Shown here: piece after piece, positions 1 through 41,119 of the stretch
Layout: each line of letters starts with the position of its first letter
Numbering within the stretch: the first letter of the stretch is position 1
Assembly: GCA_964035015.1 (NCBI GenBank)
Contig: OZ035999.1
Coordinates: 1,566,627 to 1,630,626 of the forward strand
Direction of reading: 5' to 3'
Source of the DNA: Corallium rubrum
Lineage: Eukaryota > Cnidaria > Anthozoa > Scleralcyonacea > Coralliidae
Length of the DNA: 64,000 nucleotides
The notes under the pieces: generated by a model
Databases searched by the model: none
What the model was told of the DNA's origin: nothing
What the model saw: the letters and a program-made list of their open reading frames with translations, nothing else
Translations under genes and position numbers: made by a program

Positions 1-91
1 TGACTATGTTGTAACTAATTATCATATTTATTGAGGTTTGTAGAGTTTACAGGGTATGTACGTATTTTTTGAAATTGGATTGGCTGGAATG

Positions 92-266
92 CTTATATAT
101 TAACTTCTTATTAACCGAACGCGAGGTCTTTACAGAGAAATATTGGACCGAGGTCTTTTTGGTACAGACCGAGCCCGTAGGGCGAGGTTTGTACACAAAG
201 ACCGAGGTCTGATATTTCTCTGTAAAGACCGAGCAAGCGAGGTTAATAAAAAGTTTATTATATGGC
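92..266. mobile_element. Palindromic ACCGAG-type MITE, copy 1
   Basis: Near-palindrome: arms read ttaacttcttattaaccga and, inverted, gaggttaataaaaagttta, with several internal GACCGAG boxes. The same design recurs near 6391, 23091 and 27862, so it is a dispersed family that can fold on itself. Confidence 0.75.
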
Positions 267-351
267 ATTTTGAAACAACAAACCTTACATTTATACCTTG
301 TCATGATACGTACTTTAGTCAGTTTAGTGTGACCTCGAGCGTGTGACATAA

Positions 352-995
352 ACTCATCGTTTTCAATGTTGTTGCTTTTGTTGTCGTCGCTTTCGGACTC
401 CTAAACTCGCTTCCAGATTGCTCTCGTCCCAATCATACATAATTTAGTCCTCAGGTTGTTGAATTCACAAAATTCTTGCGGTTTTCTTTCGTTGTTTAGC
501 TGCAAACAACATGGCTGATAAGAAATTTGTTTGGTTTTTTTCCGTAATGGACCGCTGGTCCATTACGGGAAAGTAATGGACCGCTAAAAATGTTTCTAAG
601 CCAATCACAGCGTGCTATTTCACCGGAAGTGACGCTTGCCATATAATAAGAATTATTAATTTCACAATACATTAGATAATGTAAAAGGCAGTATGCCTAT
701 TTATTATATGGCACGAGTTACTTCCGTTGAAATCGTTTGTTCTCATTGGCTGAGACGTGTCACGTGCCGGTCGATAATTTTCCGTAATCGACCGGTCGAT
801 TACGGATTTTGGCAGACATGTTGTTTGCAACTAAACAATGAAAGAAAACCACAAACATTTTGTGAATTCAATAACCTGAGGACTAAATTATGTATGAGTT
901 GGACGATGAGCAATCTGGCAGTGAGTTTTAGGATTCCAAAAGCGATGACAACAAGAGCAACAACATTGAAAACGATGAGTCTATCATTCTGATTT
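352..995. mobile_element. Large inverted-repeat element with arms of about 180 bp
   Basis: 352-530 and 800-990 are inverted copies, diverged by point changes (shared strings include tttagtcctcaggtt and caatgttgttgct). Two smaller palindromes, ggaccgctggtccattacgg and cgaccggtcgattacgg, sit between the arms. A partial arm recurs at 28610-28690. Probably a foldback DNA transposon derivative. Confidence 0.65.
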
Positions 996-1162
996 CTCAC
1001 TACACACCCAACATATAAGAACCGTTTCAACCTGACTTGGTAGAATAGGGATTCTTTTCGCTGGTTTTTCATGTAACGCATGCGCAGACATTTTTCCGCG
1101 GCGTTGATTGTACTTCCAGTGTAGCAAATTCTAACAATCTGTGCTTATAGTTGCTTTGTCAG

Positions 1163-30434
<29,272 letters not shown>

Positions 30435-30537
30435 GAGTAAACTGTATAAGTTGGTTGTCTATTTCGCGTTCTGGGTGGAAACAGAATACATGACGGCTAG
30501 ATATGAGGTGGTTTTGTTAGGCCAACACTGACACTTT

Positions 30538-31033
30538 CCAACTACCACTTCGACTACTGCTGCTAAGACTACCGGTATCTTTATGACCGTCACTGCGACT
30601 ACGACTACCACTACTATGACTACCACTACGGCTACCACTAAGATTACGACTACCAGCTATACGATTATACCACTACCATGCACTACCAATACTACTACCG
30701 CTAAGACTATCGGTGCCACTACGACTACCGTTACGATTACGACTACCATTACTACTACGATTACGACTACCACCACGACTACCACCTGCTATACGACTAC
30801 CATGCACTACCAGTACTACTACCGCTAGGACTATCGGTGCCACTACGACTACTACCAGCTATACGACTACCACTACCATGCACTAACGACTACCATTACT
30901 ACTACGATTATGACTACCACCAACTATACGACTACCACTACCATGCACTACGACTACCACCACGACTACTACTTCGACGACGACCACTAACTACTACGAC
31001 CACACAGCTAATGGTACAATTACGACTAGAACT
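30538..31033. repeat. Degenerate (CTA/CGA)n trinucleotide region
   Basis: actaccactacgactac-type triplets with ctatacgactacc modules repeated. Just downstream of the DDX27 stop, so possibly in the 3' UTR. Confidence 0.93.
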
Positions 31034-31212
31034 ATGACTGTGACTGTGACTATGACTATGACTATGACTATGACTATGACTATGACTATGACTATGACTA
31101 TGACTATGACTATGACTATGACTATGACTATGACTATGACTATGACTATGACTATGACTATGACTATGACTATGACTATGACTATGACTATGACTATGAC
31201 TATGACTATGAT
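31034..31212. repeat. (ATGACT)n hexanucleotide array
   Basis: About 30 units, almost perfect, continuing the preceding degenerate array. Confidence 0.98.
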
Positions 31213-33536
31213 TACATCATGAATACATCTGTGCTACTACGACGTTGCCCATGACTATATACCTTAGCAGTATCACAAACAAAAAAATAAACAGAAAAAT
31301 CAAAAAAACCATAAGGAGTAAAAACATACTGACCTTTCTTGCATGGCGGGGCTAACTACTTCGCCAACGCTAATTGGCAACTCAACGGCATACCTTTCAA
31401 ATTTTAGATTTAAAAGAAGATGATTGTTTCACCAAAGTGAACAATATGTGGTTCGTGCGTGGTCAGGTCCCACCTTAAGTTCAGAAACACCACACCTTGC
31501 ATATTGCAAACCAATGGACAAGTATCATATCAAGTGTGCAACTGACCTGGTTTTGTAAGTCAGCCTGTCGGTCGGAGCTCTTTTAGTGGAGTTCTGGAAA
31601 AGACTTTATGGGCAGTGAACTACCTAATTGGCTATGTAACCACCATTCAGGGGAAACTGAGAGCAAGAACGCGTGGCATTCATCGTTGAACGTGAGTACC
31701 ATGCAAATACCTATACACCAGTGTTTCTGCCCGAATTTTCGGGATATATGGGGGGAGGGGGGTCGTCTCAAGGATAGCTTCCACTGAGGAACGGACAGGA
31801 CAGTTTTCTTGGGAGGCATAGATGGAGCTAAAGGTTTAAAATTTTAACCACATTTAAACACCCTAATCAAATATTCGAATTGGATTTAGAAGGAGAGTTT
31901 GGCAGTATGTTACGATCTTTAGAAAATCGTACCGTCAAAATACAAAAAAAAAAACACATCCCACTTCAAATGCTGTAGTTTGCTTTGTATTTCTGTAGCC
32001 GCTACGGTTAACCGAATTGACGAACTGCAAATGATGTCCATAAATGTATAATTTATGTTTTTCGTGGAATGTATAATCCGTCATTCAAGTATATACTAAC
32101 CCTATTCGACCGGGCTTAACTTCAGCGGTGAGTTGCAGACACAGAGCGCTAACATCTTACTATATATTCGTTTACTTCTAAAGTCTAAATTAAATCAATT
32201 CTGCTTTTATATGAGTTTTAAAATCACGGCACGATCCTAATCGTATTCGGCGAGTCAACTCACGGTTAGTCGGGCTATAAACTTGCCTCGCGTATATTCG
32301 ATCCTTCCATGTCGTGAACTGGCGAGATTTTCAAATACTGACGTTTTGAGCCAAAGCCCTTCACAGCAGTAAGTCATGTCTGTGAAACGTAATTTATGTT
32401 GAAAAGTCAGGATTTCTACACATTTATTAGAAACTCGTCTACCGACAGTCTCGGCTACCGCATACTTGCATCTGGGAGAAAAATGTTTACTATTTGAGAT
32501 TGACATTAATGTTATATCGAACTCAACATTGGTCGGCGTGTCTCAAACGTTAGTGAGTCTGAGTTCCGTTTGGAAGTTTATCAGCCCAAGTTTATTTCAC
32601 AAATTAAAATAAGTTATAATTAAATTTAAAAATAAAAATAAATTATAATACTAACCCCCCACCCCCAACCCATAACTTAAAATCCACTTCTAACACATAA
32701 CTTTCACTCTAAACATAACCCTCTTAACCCCAACCCTAACCTCCATCATCTCAATCCCTAACACCTTAAACCTCAAACTATCAACCGTTTTCCACCACTA
32801 TACCAACATAATACACCAAGGATGGTAAGTCACAGCCAGGATCCAAATACCTGAACCTTATGATTTACTTTTACTTTTATTTTACATTTTTAAAAAAAAC
32901 AGGATCCAAATACCTGAACCTTATGATTTACTTTTACTTTTATTTTACATTTTTTTAAAACATAGGAATAGTCTATTCCACGTTATTCGATAGTTATGGT
33001 GTCAAAATAATGAAAGAGAAAGTCCGAAAGCCAGAACGCGGAAGTACATTAGAATTTTAATTGTCAGTGGTCATGGTCATCGGTCATACGGAATTTCCAA
33101 TTTATTAAACAGATGTTCAAGTTTTGTTTTTTATTGATTGTAACATCGTTGAGCTAATGTTTCGAAACGTTGAAATAGACCTCGGTTTTTGGATCTGGCA
33201 TACTCTGAAAAAGGCACTATTTCGGCACAGGTTTTTCTCCGAAGCAATGTTTCAAAAATAGAAAAACAACCATTAATCATTGCCGACCACGATTAACATT
33301 TCAATGGCGCTTTGGGAGACAACGTCTATCGAACGCTTGCAAACTCATTTAACCATCTAAGAGTTTTATTGTTAGTTTCATATAGTTTTTATTGAAATTG
33401 AGTTTTTCATCCGTGAAAGAGACCTAAAATCTAATTTCCTTTTTCGAAAGAAACAGCAGAAATTTCCCTTTTTTATTCACTCTAAACACTGATGAAGACG
33501 AAAAGAACCAAGCGAAGATAATTAAAAAAATAAATT
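31213..33536. other. Intergenic DNA between DDX27 and Irx, left part
   Basis: No exon recognised. 32654-32830 is C-rich and almost free of G on the plus strand (aaccccaaccctaacctcc). 32840-32897 and 32903-32960 are a direct 58-bp duplication around atccaaatacctgaacctta. Confidence 0.5.
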
Positions 33537-33668
33537 ATTTACCGTTTTGGTCGGTCCGTATAGAGAAATATTTCCCTCGGTCTCAAAAACGACCCTCGGC
33601 CTGCGGTCTCGGGCAGTTTTTGAGACCTCGGGAAATATTTCTCTATACGGACCTCCCAGTCGGTAAAT
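33537..33668. mobile_element. Palindromic MITE (ATTTACCG ... CGGTAAAT)
   Basis: gtccgtatagagaaatattt and aaatatttctctatacggac are exact inverses, with ctcggtctcaaaaac / gtttttgagacctcgg-type arms inside. Confidence 0.75.
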
Positions 33669-35800
33669 ATTATATATTTATTATATTACTATATGTATAT
33701 TGTATATGTAGTATACTAACAACACATGAATAGTTTGCGTCAGGTCAAATTAAGTACAATAGTAATGTTTTCTACTGTTTTCTTCGCCTTTGAAGGCTTC
33801 GTTAGCAAAATAATTAATTAAGGGATCCAACCAAGCTCTGCATTAGTCTTTGAATGTGCTCAGTGCGAAAGTGTGGTGGAAAATCGGGAGGTTATGACAA
33901 GGGCGCTGGCGCCAGGGAGGCTGGGATATCTTGTTTTGATGTAGGCGGCTCGAAGATGAAAGTGCACATTCTGTGGTTCTCTGGTGAACTGAACTTGCCC
34001 TGTATCTCTGGGTTTGTATGTTCGTCGTTCAGTGGAACAGCAGTAGATCAACCATTTCGGTGACCACTTGCCTTTCTCTGTTCGTCGTCTTTCGTCTGCT
34101 TGGCTTTTATCCTAGTGCCATATCCAATACTTTCGGTCCCCTCTTTGATCTTCGGTACCAATTCAAATATTTATGTAATGTACCCGGACCAGTGCAACTA
34201 TTGACACAGGATAATATTGGATATAATCTAGATTCATTACTGCTGAATTAAATCAAATTGAAACAAACCAATTCCACCATACTTTATATCACTTTATGTT
34301 TTTTAATACGTTGATTTAGATGATAAACTTTTAATGCTCGATTTCTAATTATATATTTATTTTTAAACTTTTCCAGTTGTTGTTGTTTTCTATATTGAAG
34401 TTAAGAATCCCGACGCCACAACTCCGGCCGACCCCCTATTTCCCGGTTTCCCAACCCACCGGTTTCTGAATCTCCGGTTCCTTTACCTGCCGGTTCCCCG
34501 AATTTCTTAAGTCCCCAATTCCCCCAGTTCCCCGATTCCCCGTTCCCCCTTTTAAATATATTGCCAAATCCCTTGTCTTAATGGAGGGCATAATTCGTAA
34601 AAGAAGGTCGTTTTCTGCAATCGGACTTTATCTGTGATCGAATTACCGCACATTTTGTTTTTAGTACGTAAAGACCTTATTTAATATTTACCAGGCGGAA
34701 ATCGTAATCGCAAAATGAATATAAGAGCTCAACTCAAAATTTTAAAATGCAATACCATAACGAAAGGAAGCCATTTAAAAACAAAATATATTTATTGACG
34801 TTTCGTTACTTAACCAGTAACATCTTCAGAATGACTTAAAGATTACATTGAATATACTTATATATATAACATTAATATAGTTTCATATTACAAGAAGAAA
34901 AAAACGGTAAAAAGGAGATTAAAACAATTTAAAAATTTAAACTATAAACGATAAAAAGAGATTAAACAATTTTAAATTTAAAATTATATAATAGACCAGT
35001 GAAATGGTTACCAGGTGACAAGTACAAAACAGAAATGTGTGAAGAATGTGATGAAAGATGAACATAATAAGATGAGGTGTGAAATAACATAAAAGGCAAA
35101 AAAAAAATAATAAAGATGACAGAAATAAAATATCCATCAAAACAACGAAAGTGGTATAGAGGAAATATTTTCATTTCCTTTAGAGAAGGTCGAGATTTTG
35201 AAATGAGTATAAGCTCTCGCGAAGAAGGATTTCAAGATTAGAGGATTAGGTGATTAGAGGATTAGGTGATTAAATCCAGTTGTCGCTAAAGTGTTAACGA
35301 CCATTAAATTGTACTCACTTGCTACGATTCTCACCTAATCCTCCTTCAGCTTATCCCGTTTGACGTCAATGGTAGCTTCTAGATCCCAATTTGGGATGAT
35401 TCTTTTGTTCGTCGGCTTATTTTAAGGAGTCTGGTAAAGCTGGCTAGTCGCCGTGTACCTTGTATTATTGCCAATATTTGGCCTGGACTTAATAACTGTC
35501 ATCTTATTCCATAATATCCCACTATCTTTATCAAGCTGCGCACGTCATTGGGGCAGGTCAGGGTCTTTCAAGGGTTTTGTATTTTGAGACGTGGGACTGC
35601 TCTTGTCATCTTGAAATTCTTTATTAGTGCGAGTTTAAGACTGCTGCCGGGGATAGGCTAGCATGAGCATGTTCGGGTCAGTTCCAATGCTTTGTGAGAC
35701 CTGTATATATGTACCATAGTATAAATCCAGTTAGTGGTAATGCTTTGTTTGTTTTTGTTGTACAACTACAACCCAAGGGTGGATTTTTATCTTTTTTAAA
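33669..35800. other. Intergenic DNA, centre-left
   Basis: No gene seen. 34425-34555 is a decayed C-rich repeat of cccggttccccgatt-like units. 34795-34840 has ttgacgtttcgttacttaac, resembling the ends of dispersed foldback repeats. 35236-35273 repeats gattagaggattaggt. Confidence 0.45.
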
Positions 35801-35814
35801 CATATCTGAATGCA

Positions 35815-36525
35815 ACATATAACATATGAAATATATAACATATGAAATATATGACGTATGAATGATCATATAACATATGAATGAAGCATATATAAACGTG
35901 TGAATAGGCGAATTTCAGGGTATTGCGCGCGCATCCTTTTACAAAGGAATTGGCGGGCTCTCCACAAAGTACAAACAGACTTGGTAGCGAGCCAACAACA
36001 GCAAAACATCAGTGTTAAACATCCAAAAACTGTATCTATTCTTTAGTTTGAACTTGCCATTTTTTTTGAAAAATGATGCGCGCGCAACACCCTGAAACAC
36101 CGTTGACGTTGTTATAATATTTCTAACAAAGGGTCCGCGGTAATTGGCTTTAGATGTTGCGGTGCCTTGTTTACTTTTGTTGGTACAAATTGTACATATA
36201 TAATTAATGATATTATCAGGGCAAAGTTAAATAAAATAAATAAAATAAACTCGCCTATAAAACAAATAACATGCAATGTAAATGAAACATATAACATGCG
36301 AATGGAATATATAACATGTGGATGAAACATATAACATGTGAATGAACATATAACTTGTGAATGAAATATATAACACATGAATGGAATATATAACACATGA
36401 ATGGAATATATAACATGTGAATGAAATATATAACATGTGAATGAAACATATAACATGTGAATGAAACATATAACATGTGAATGGAATATTTAACATGTGA
36501 ATGAAATGTATAACATATGAATTAA
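35815..36525. repeat. 20-bp minisatellite (GAATGAAACATATAACATGT), two blocks
   Basis: A decayed block at 35815-35895 and a regular one at 36270-36525 (about 13 units), separated by about 370 bp of unrelated DNA. The repeat has no stop in several minus-strand frames, giving spurious His/Tyr/Phe-rich frames. Confidence 0.92.
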
Positions 36526-37044
36526 ATATATCATAATTGGGCTAAAACATGCATTGTTTTGTAAGATGTACTGTAAACTACTTGCCTGATAGAACCAAAC
36601 TAATTACGTGTAGTTTGCCGCTTGGTCGCATTTTTTATGCAACCATCTTAAAACATGCATGCTCCTTGGAATTGAAGGCTGTCTATATTTGATTTATGTA
36701 TTGAAGTCAGTATATGAAATGGAGGTTTTTTGATAGAGGAAACATGAGCTTCAAAACAACATATAACTTTGTGAGTTACCTTTTATGGTCAATAAACACA
36801 ATTCCATCACCATTTTAAAACTGAAGGTGTCTTCCCCCCTTAATGAAACACAATATTCTCGCCAAAAATATAGAAACATCCGTGACCTTGTTTAATTATA
36901 TATCCAAGAGTCGCTCAAGCTTACTAGACGTCTGTCTGGCGTAATTAAATGGTTCTTGATTTTTCTTATTTGAGTGTTTGTTTCATGATGTGAGCATATG
37001 ATATATTTATTTTATAACAAAAACTGTGAATGATTCCTTCACAG

Positions 37045-37560
37045 GAATGTAAATAATAATACTAATCTTTATTTTACTTAAACAGGTTATAACTCTGTCA
37101 GCTGCCACAGCTTAAATCACAATGTCTTAGTTTGTTTTAAATAAAAATAAATAACGTTCTTGTTGCGTGAGAGTTTGTTAAACAGCAAAGCTCCCTGGAG
37201 AGCAAATGATTTCCTTCCAGATTCTGTTTTAAATCTTGGGATAACAAAATTTAATTCATTTCCACGGGTATTTTTCTGATGACGTATCCTTTTAAAAATA
37301 TTTTCAAACGCCAATGGTGAAAGACCAGTGAATGCATTTAAAAGCGTTAATCAAGTCTCTCTGAGTTTGGATGGATATCCAATTATTTTTAATCTTATTT
37401 CCATATACAATCTTTGAGCACGATCTTGGACATCCTGTAGTTTTTTTTCTACATTGCCGTTGATCTCCGAGGAGACTGCAACACATAAGTACTGGCTCAA
37501 TCATAGCTTTGTAAATAGTTTCAGTGAAATGTTTAAACACACAATTGATAACAATTTCAC
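37045..37560 (-). mobile_element. LINE remnant: reverse transcriptase C-terminal tail
   Basis: Minus strand. IYKAMIEPVLMCCSLLGDQ then INAFKCIHWSFTIG, and in the overlapping frame NIFKRIRHQKNTRGNEL, FVIPRFKTESGRKSFALQ and GALLFNKLS. These match the ..A.LFN.LP C-terminal region of CR1/L2-like LINEs. A frame change near 37305-37315 breaks it; a stop at 37117 is followed by a short 3' UTR. Confidence 0.75.
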
Positions 37561-37924
37561 TCTTGTAATCTTGTTGATCCTTCCTTGTAAAGCTTTTGCA
37601 AATATTCAGTAAAAGATGTTGTACCTGTCAATTTAGTCAAAGCTTTTTGAAGTACGCTCTATGTGATACTAATATCTCACTCGCGTGTAGCGGTTGTTTG
37701 ATCTGATATATGTAGGGCTTGAATTTGAATTTAATTTCGAATTTAATAAGCTCCGATGAGCAAACTCCAACCAAGGCCCAACTCCAAAATTATTAAGTAA
37801 AAAACCCATGTTGAATTTTATAATTTTCCTTTTTATAATGAATAACATATGGTGATGACATTTTTGCGATATTTGACATAGTCCACGTTCTCAATTAAGT
37901 TCTACATCAAATGAAAATATGCTA

Positions 37925-37950
37925 TGCATGCATGCATGCATGCATGCAGA
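37925..37950. repeat. (TGCA)n microsatellite
   Basis: tgcatgcatgcatgcatgca, self-complementary. Confidence 0.9.
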
Positions 37951-38382
37951 CCCTGACTAGTTCACGTTCTCAACGTGAAAGTATGCTTTTCGAAAGTATA
38001 TTTTTAAAGAGCTTTTTTCAAAGAGGTTTTAAAAAGGTTATAGGATTATGTTCCAAGCGTCTATCAAACGGTGGACAGTTCCATAATCTGGCTGATCTTT
38101 TAAAATAACTACCGTAGAGTTCCCAAAGTAGCGGGCCCCGTTACTTTCGGGATTAGCGCCCATTAGTCCTAGGTCAAACCAGGGCGCTCTTAAAACACGG
38201 ACGGGGACACGGCAATGGGAGCCCTGATCTATGTGTGATGCGCGTACCCCCCGCATATACACTAGTCGAGCTTCGATTCAATTTCTTTTTCGAAAGTAGA
38301 GAAACCATGAGCGAAGAAGACTGAGACGGCTGAAAGAAGATGCTAACGACAAAAGAATCTTCACCGATATAGAAACCTCCGC

Positions 38383-38536
38383 ATGAAAAATCACAGTAAT
38401 GATGGAGGGGAAATGATTCACTATTGTCTATTGCATGTTATGGCTGATCCAGATACCTCAACACGAAGTCGAAGACTGTACCTGTGGTCTGTGAAAGTCG
38501 AACCTAAACCTCCATTTGAATATATGCTGCCAAGTA
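38383..38536 (+). other. Unrecognised open segment, possibly a gene or transposon relic
   Basis: Encodes EMIHYCLLHVMADPDTSTRS then RRLYLWSVKVEPKPPFEYML, which reads more protein-like than other frames nearby. The upstream DNA in neighbouring frames reads RRLKEDANDKRIFTDIETSA. No motif recognised, no splice structure, and no partner exons. Confidence 0.25.
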
Positions 38537-38859
38537 TATGTGTGGTTTCCAGCTTTTTTAAGCCGTAATCTTGCTGTATTTGCTCTATAAATGTTATTTT
38601 AATGATCTATATACACATACATACTAGTTATAGTCTTGAATGAATCTCATGTAAACTTTAGAAACTACAAAAGAAACCAACTGAATAGTCAAACCTCAAG
38701 CGGCCGTGATTATCAACTGTACTGTAGTCTGTAAAATAATGGACTTGAGATACTACAGTACTCTTTTTAGTTTTTAGCATGTCCTTTAAAAAATATCTAT
38801 AACTATATTGTCGGAGTTAAAATAACTCCCGAATTTTGGAGTTAAAATAACCCATATTA

Positions 38860-39194
38860 AGCTACGGTTACTTACACCGATTTATGTCGCCAATTTGTGT
38901 AGCAACGGCATTGCGAGATAAATCGGTGTGTGTAATATAACCAGTCGACACCGATTTATGCGTTGCTGAAGCATTGCAAGTTTTGGATAAGGGATCAAAA
39001 ACTTGCAACGAAAATCTGCAACGCCGCACAAATCGACAAGTGTAACATACCTGTCGCCGATTTGTGTTGCAATCATGCCAAATTTCTTCTGTTCAAGCTC
39101 TTCAAGTTTATTTTTAAACTTGATTTTTCTTCAACGCATTGATGTGTGTAGCGACACAAATCGGCGACACAAATCGGTGTGTGTAACCGTAGCT
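38860..39194. mobile_element. MITE with AGCTACGGTTAC ends and TTA duplication
   Basis: agctacggttacttacaccg ... cggtgtgtgtaaccgtagct, flanked by TTA at 38857-38859 and 39195-39197. The interior repeats cgacacaaatcgg in both senses. Confidence 0.83.
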
Positions 39195-39257
39195 TTAGGG
39201 AGTAGAAATTACTCCTGAAACAGGAGTAAAAGAAAGGGGACAAAGGTTGCACCTCGC

Positions 39258-39322
39258 CCGAATCGATCCCTTACCCTTGGTTACTTACCTTATCCACTGC
39301 GCCATCCGAGCTGGCTTATAGC
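39258..39322 (-). mobile_element. tRNA-like SINE head, minus strand
   Basis: Minus strand reads gctcggatggcgcagtggat (A box) and ggatcgattcgggcg (B box). The arms do not close as a tRNA. Confidence 0.5.
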
Positions 39323-40141
39323 AAAAAAGACTGACTAAAATTCATTGTTTATAACCTAATTTACGCCAAGAGCCAATTACTTTTTAGCACTCTGAAGGTC
39401 AGTGGTCTAATATTTGTAATAAATACTCCTCTAGTTTGGGCAAAATGTTTTCCAAGTCTACCTAACCCAACTCAAAGAACGTTTCCTCAAAGGCAATTTA
39501 ACAGATCTACTGAAAAATAATACTCATATAGACAAAGGACAGAACTACACTATACGCAAAGGATTTTTAAATGGATTAAAAGTAAAGCCATATATTTTCT
39601 TGCCGAATTTGTCTGTCACTCTTTATACTTTACAAAGTCAAAATATGAAGAAAAAAATTTACTCTTAAAGGAGGAGTTAAAATAACTCGCTAAAAATATA
39701 CTCTCCCGAAAGAGTTAATTTAACTCCGAAAATGGAGTTAAAATTGCCAATTGTTTTTACTACCCTAAAATGGAGTAGTAAAGGGGGAGTTAAAATAACT
39801 CCTTACAGTGCAGACCATGCACTTGGTCATATAAAGACGCCATGATGTTTTTAGATTTCTCAGTCCCTCGCACGCGTCAAAAAATAGTGTACTACGCATG
39901 CTCTCATACCAAAATCCATATTATTATAATTTATCATACTAAATTTAAATTATGCACTTAGTTCGGCTCAAGAGAGATCGACGTTTCACCCAAGGACGAT
40001 CTTCAGACGTTCTATCCGTCTGCGTCAGACGGATAGAACGTCTCAGACGATCCAAAACCAATCAGTCGAGCTTAACTCAGTCAAACGTCGATCTTGTCAT
40101 GAACTTAATTTGAAGAATTTAATTCGTTTTACCTGGGCCTT

Positions 40142-40482
40142 AGGGGCCGCTACTTTCGGGGGGCCGCTACTTTCGAGGGGCCGCTACTTTCGAGGGGCCG
40201 CTACTTTCGGGGCGCCGCTACTTTCGGGGGGCCGCTACTTTCGGGGGGCCGCTACTTTCGGGGGGCCGCTACTTTCGGGGCGCCGCTACTTTCGAGGGGC
40301 CGCTACTTTCGAGGCGCCGCTTCTTTCGAGGCGCCGCTACTTTCGAGGGGCCGCTACTTTCGGGGCGCCGCTACTTTCGGGGCGCCGCTACTTTCGAGGG
40401 GCCGCTACTTTCGAGGGGCCGCTACTTTCGGGGGGCCGCTACTTTCGGGGGCCCGCTACTTTCGGGGGGCCGCTACTTTCGG
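40142..40482. repeat. 18-bp G-rich minisatellite (GGGGCCGCTACTTTCGGG)
   Basis: About 19 units with G/A variation at one or two sites. Each unit brings a run of 4-6 G. Since 18 is a multiple of three, long frames stay open by periodicity alone. Confidence 0.96.
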
Positions 40483-40616
40483 TCTTAGATATAATAATTG
40501 TAAGTTAAATAGGTGTCGACATATAGTGATAAGTTATTGACGTAATTTGCCGTTAAAATTATTGCATGCATGGGGAGCGAGTTGAAGTTATTTGTGAAAC
40601 TTTTTGACATCAACCG

Positions 40617-40770
40617 TGTCATGCAATCACTCTCCCTGTCGAGTGAAATTGTCTGGCGTTAGAGTAAAAACGATGATTGAAGTTGTCCCATGTGAACAAT
40701 GAACATGACTAAGATCGTCTGGCGTTAGACTGAAAGTAAAGAGATATAAAGTTGTCCCATACAATGCGAG
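40617..40770. repeat. Dispersed GTCTGGCGTTAGA repeat, two copies in tandem
   Basis: gtctggcgttagagtaaa at about 40651 and gtctggcgttagactgaa at about 40718, each followed by ttgtcccat. Further copies at 43926 (inverted), 47545 (inverted) and 47718. Confidence 0.7.
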
Positions 40771-41119
40771 TGAAGCCAAGAACCACTTGTAACATTATAC
40801 CTGTAAGACATCTCCAGACGGCTCTTGTGGGTCTCTTAAGCAGTCGCTGCATGACCAAAGCACTAGAGTAGGACCACCCACTATAAACCAATACTCGCAC
40901 GCAATCTTTACTTGTCCGGCTTTTTTGTTTATCGTTGTTTGAAATGATATAGAACTGTTTAACTTGATTACTTTGCACATAGTTTCCACGTGGTTTTTGT
41001 GGATTCACCTTGAGCTTATCCAATTTACATGTTGCGTGCGATGATAAACCATGGGAAAGATCTAGAAAGTTCTTGCTATCGGAAAGCGGCATAGTATGCG
41101 AGCCCTCTAAAGCCAACAT

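Larger units (their letters stand above)
38813..39805. repeat. Region bracketed by GGAGTTAAAATAACTCC palindromes
   Basis: ggagttaaaataactcc occurs at about 38815, with a partial copy at 38838, and recurs at about 39675 and 39789, with related ggagtaaaa words between. A MITE (38860) and a tRNA-like SINE (39258) lie inside. It may be one TIR element broken by insertions. Confidence 0.5.

Noticed and set aside
32654-32830. Interstitial telomere repeat
   Set aside because: The DNA is C-rich with CCCTAAC-like words, but there is no regular TTAGGG-type periodicity.
40110-40508. 132-codon frame through the 18-bp repeat as a repeat protein
   Set aside because: A period divisible by three keeps frames open without selection. 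There is no promoter, homologue or conserved third-position pattern that I can see.
40709-41119. 136-codon minus-strand frame
   Set aside because: It overlaps dispersed GTCTGGCGTTAGA repeats at its end and has no recognisable domain.
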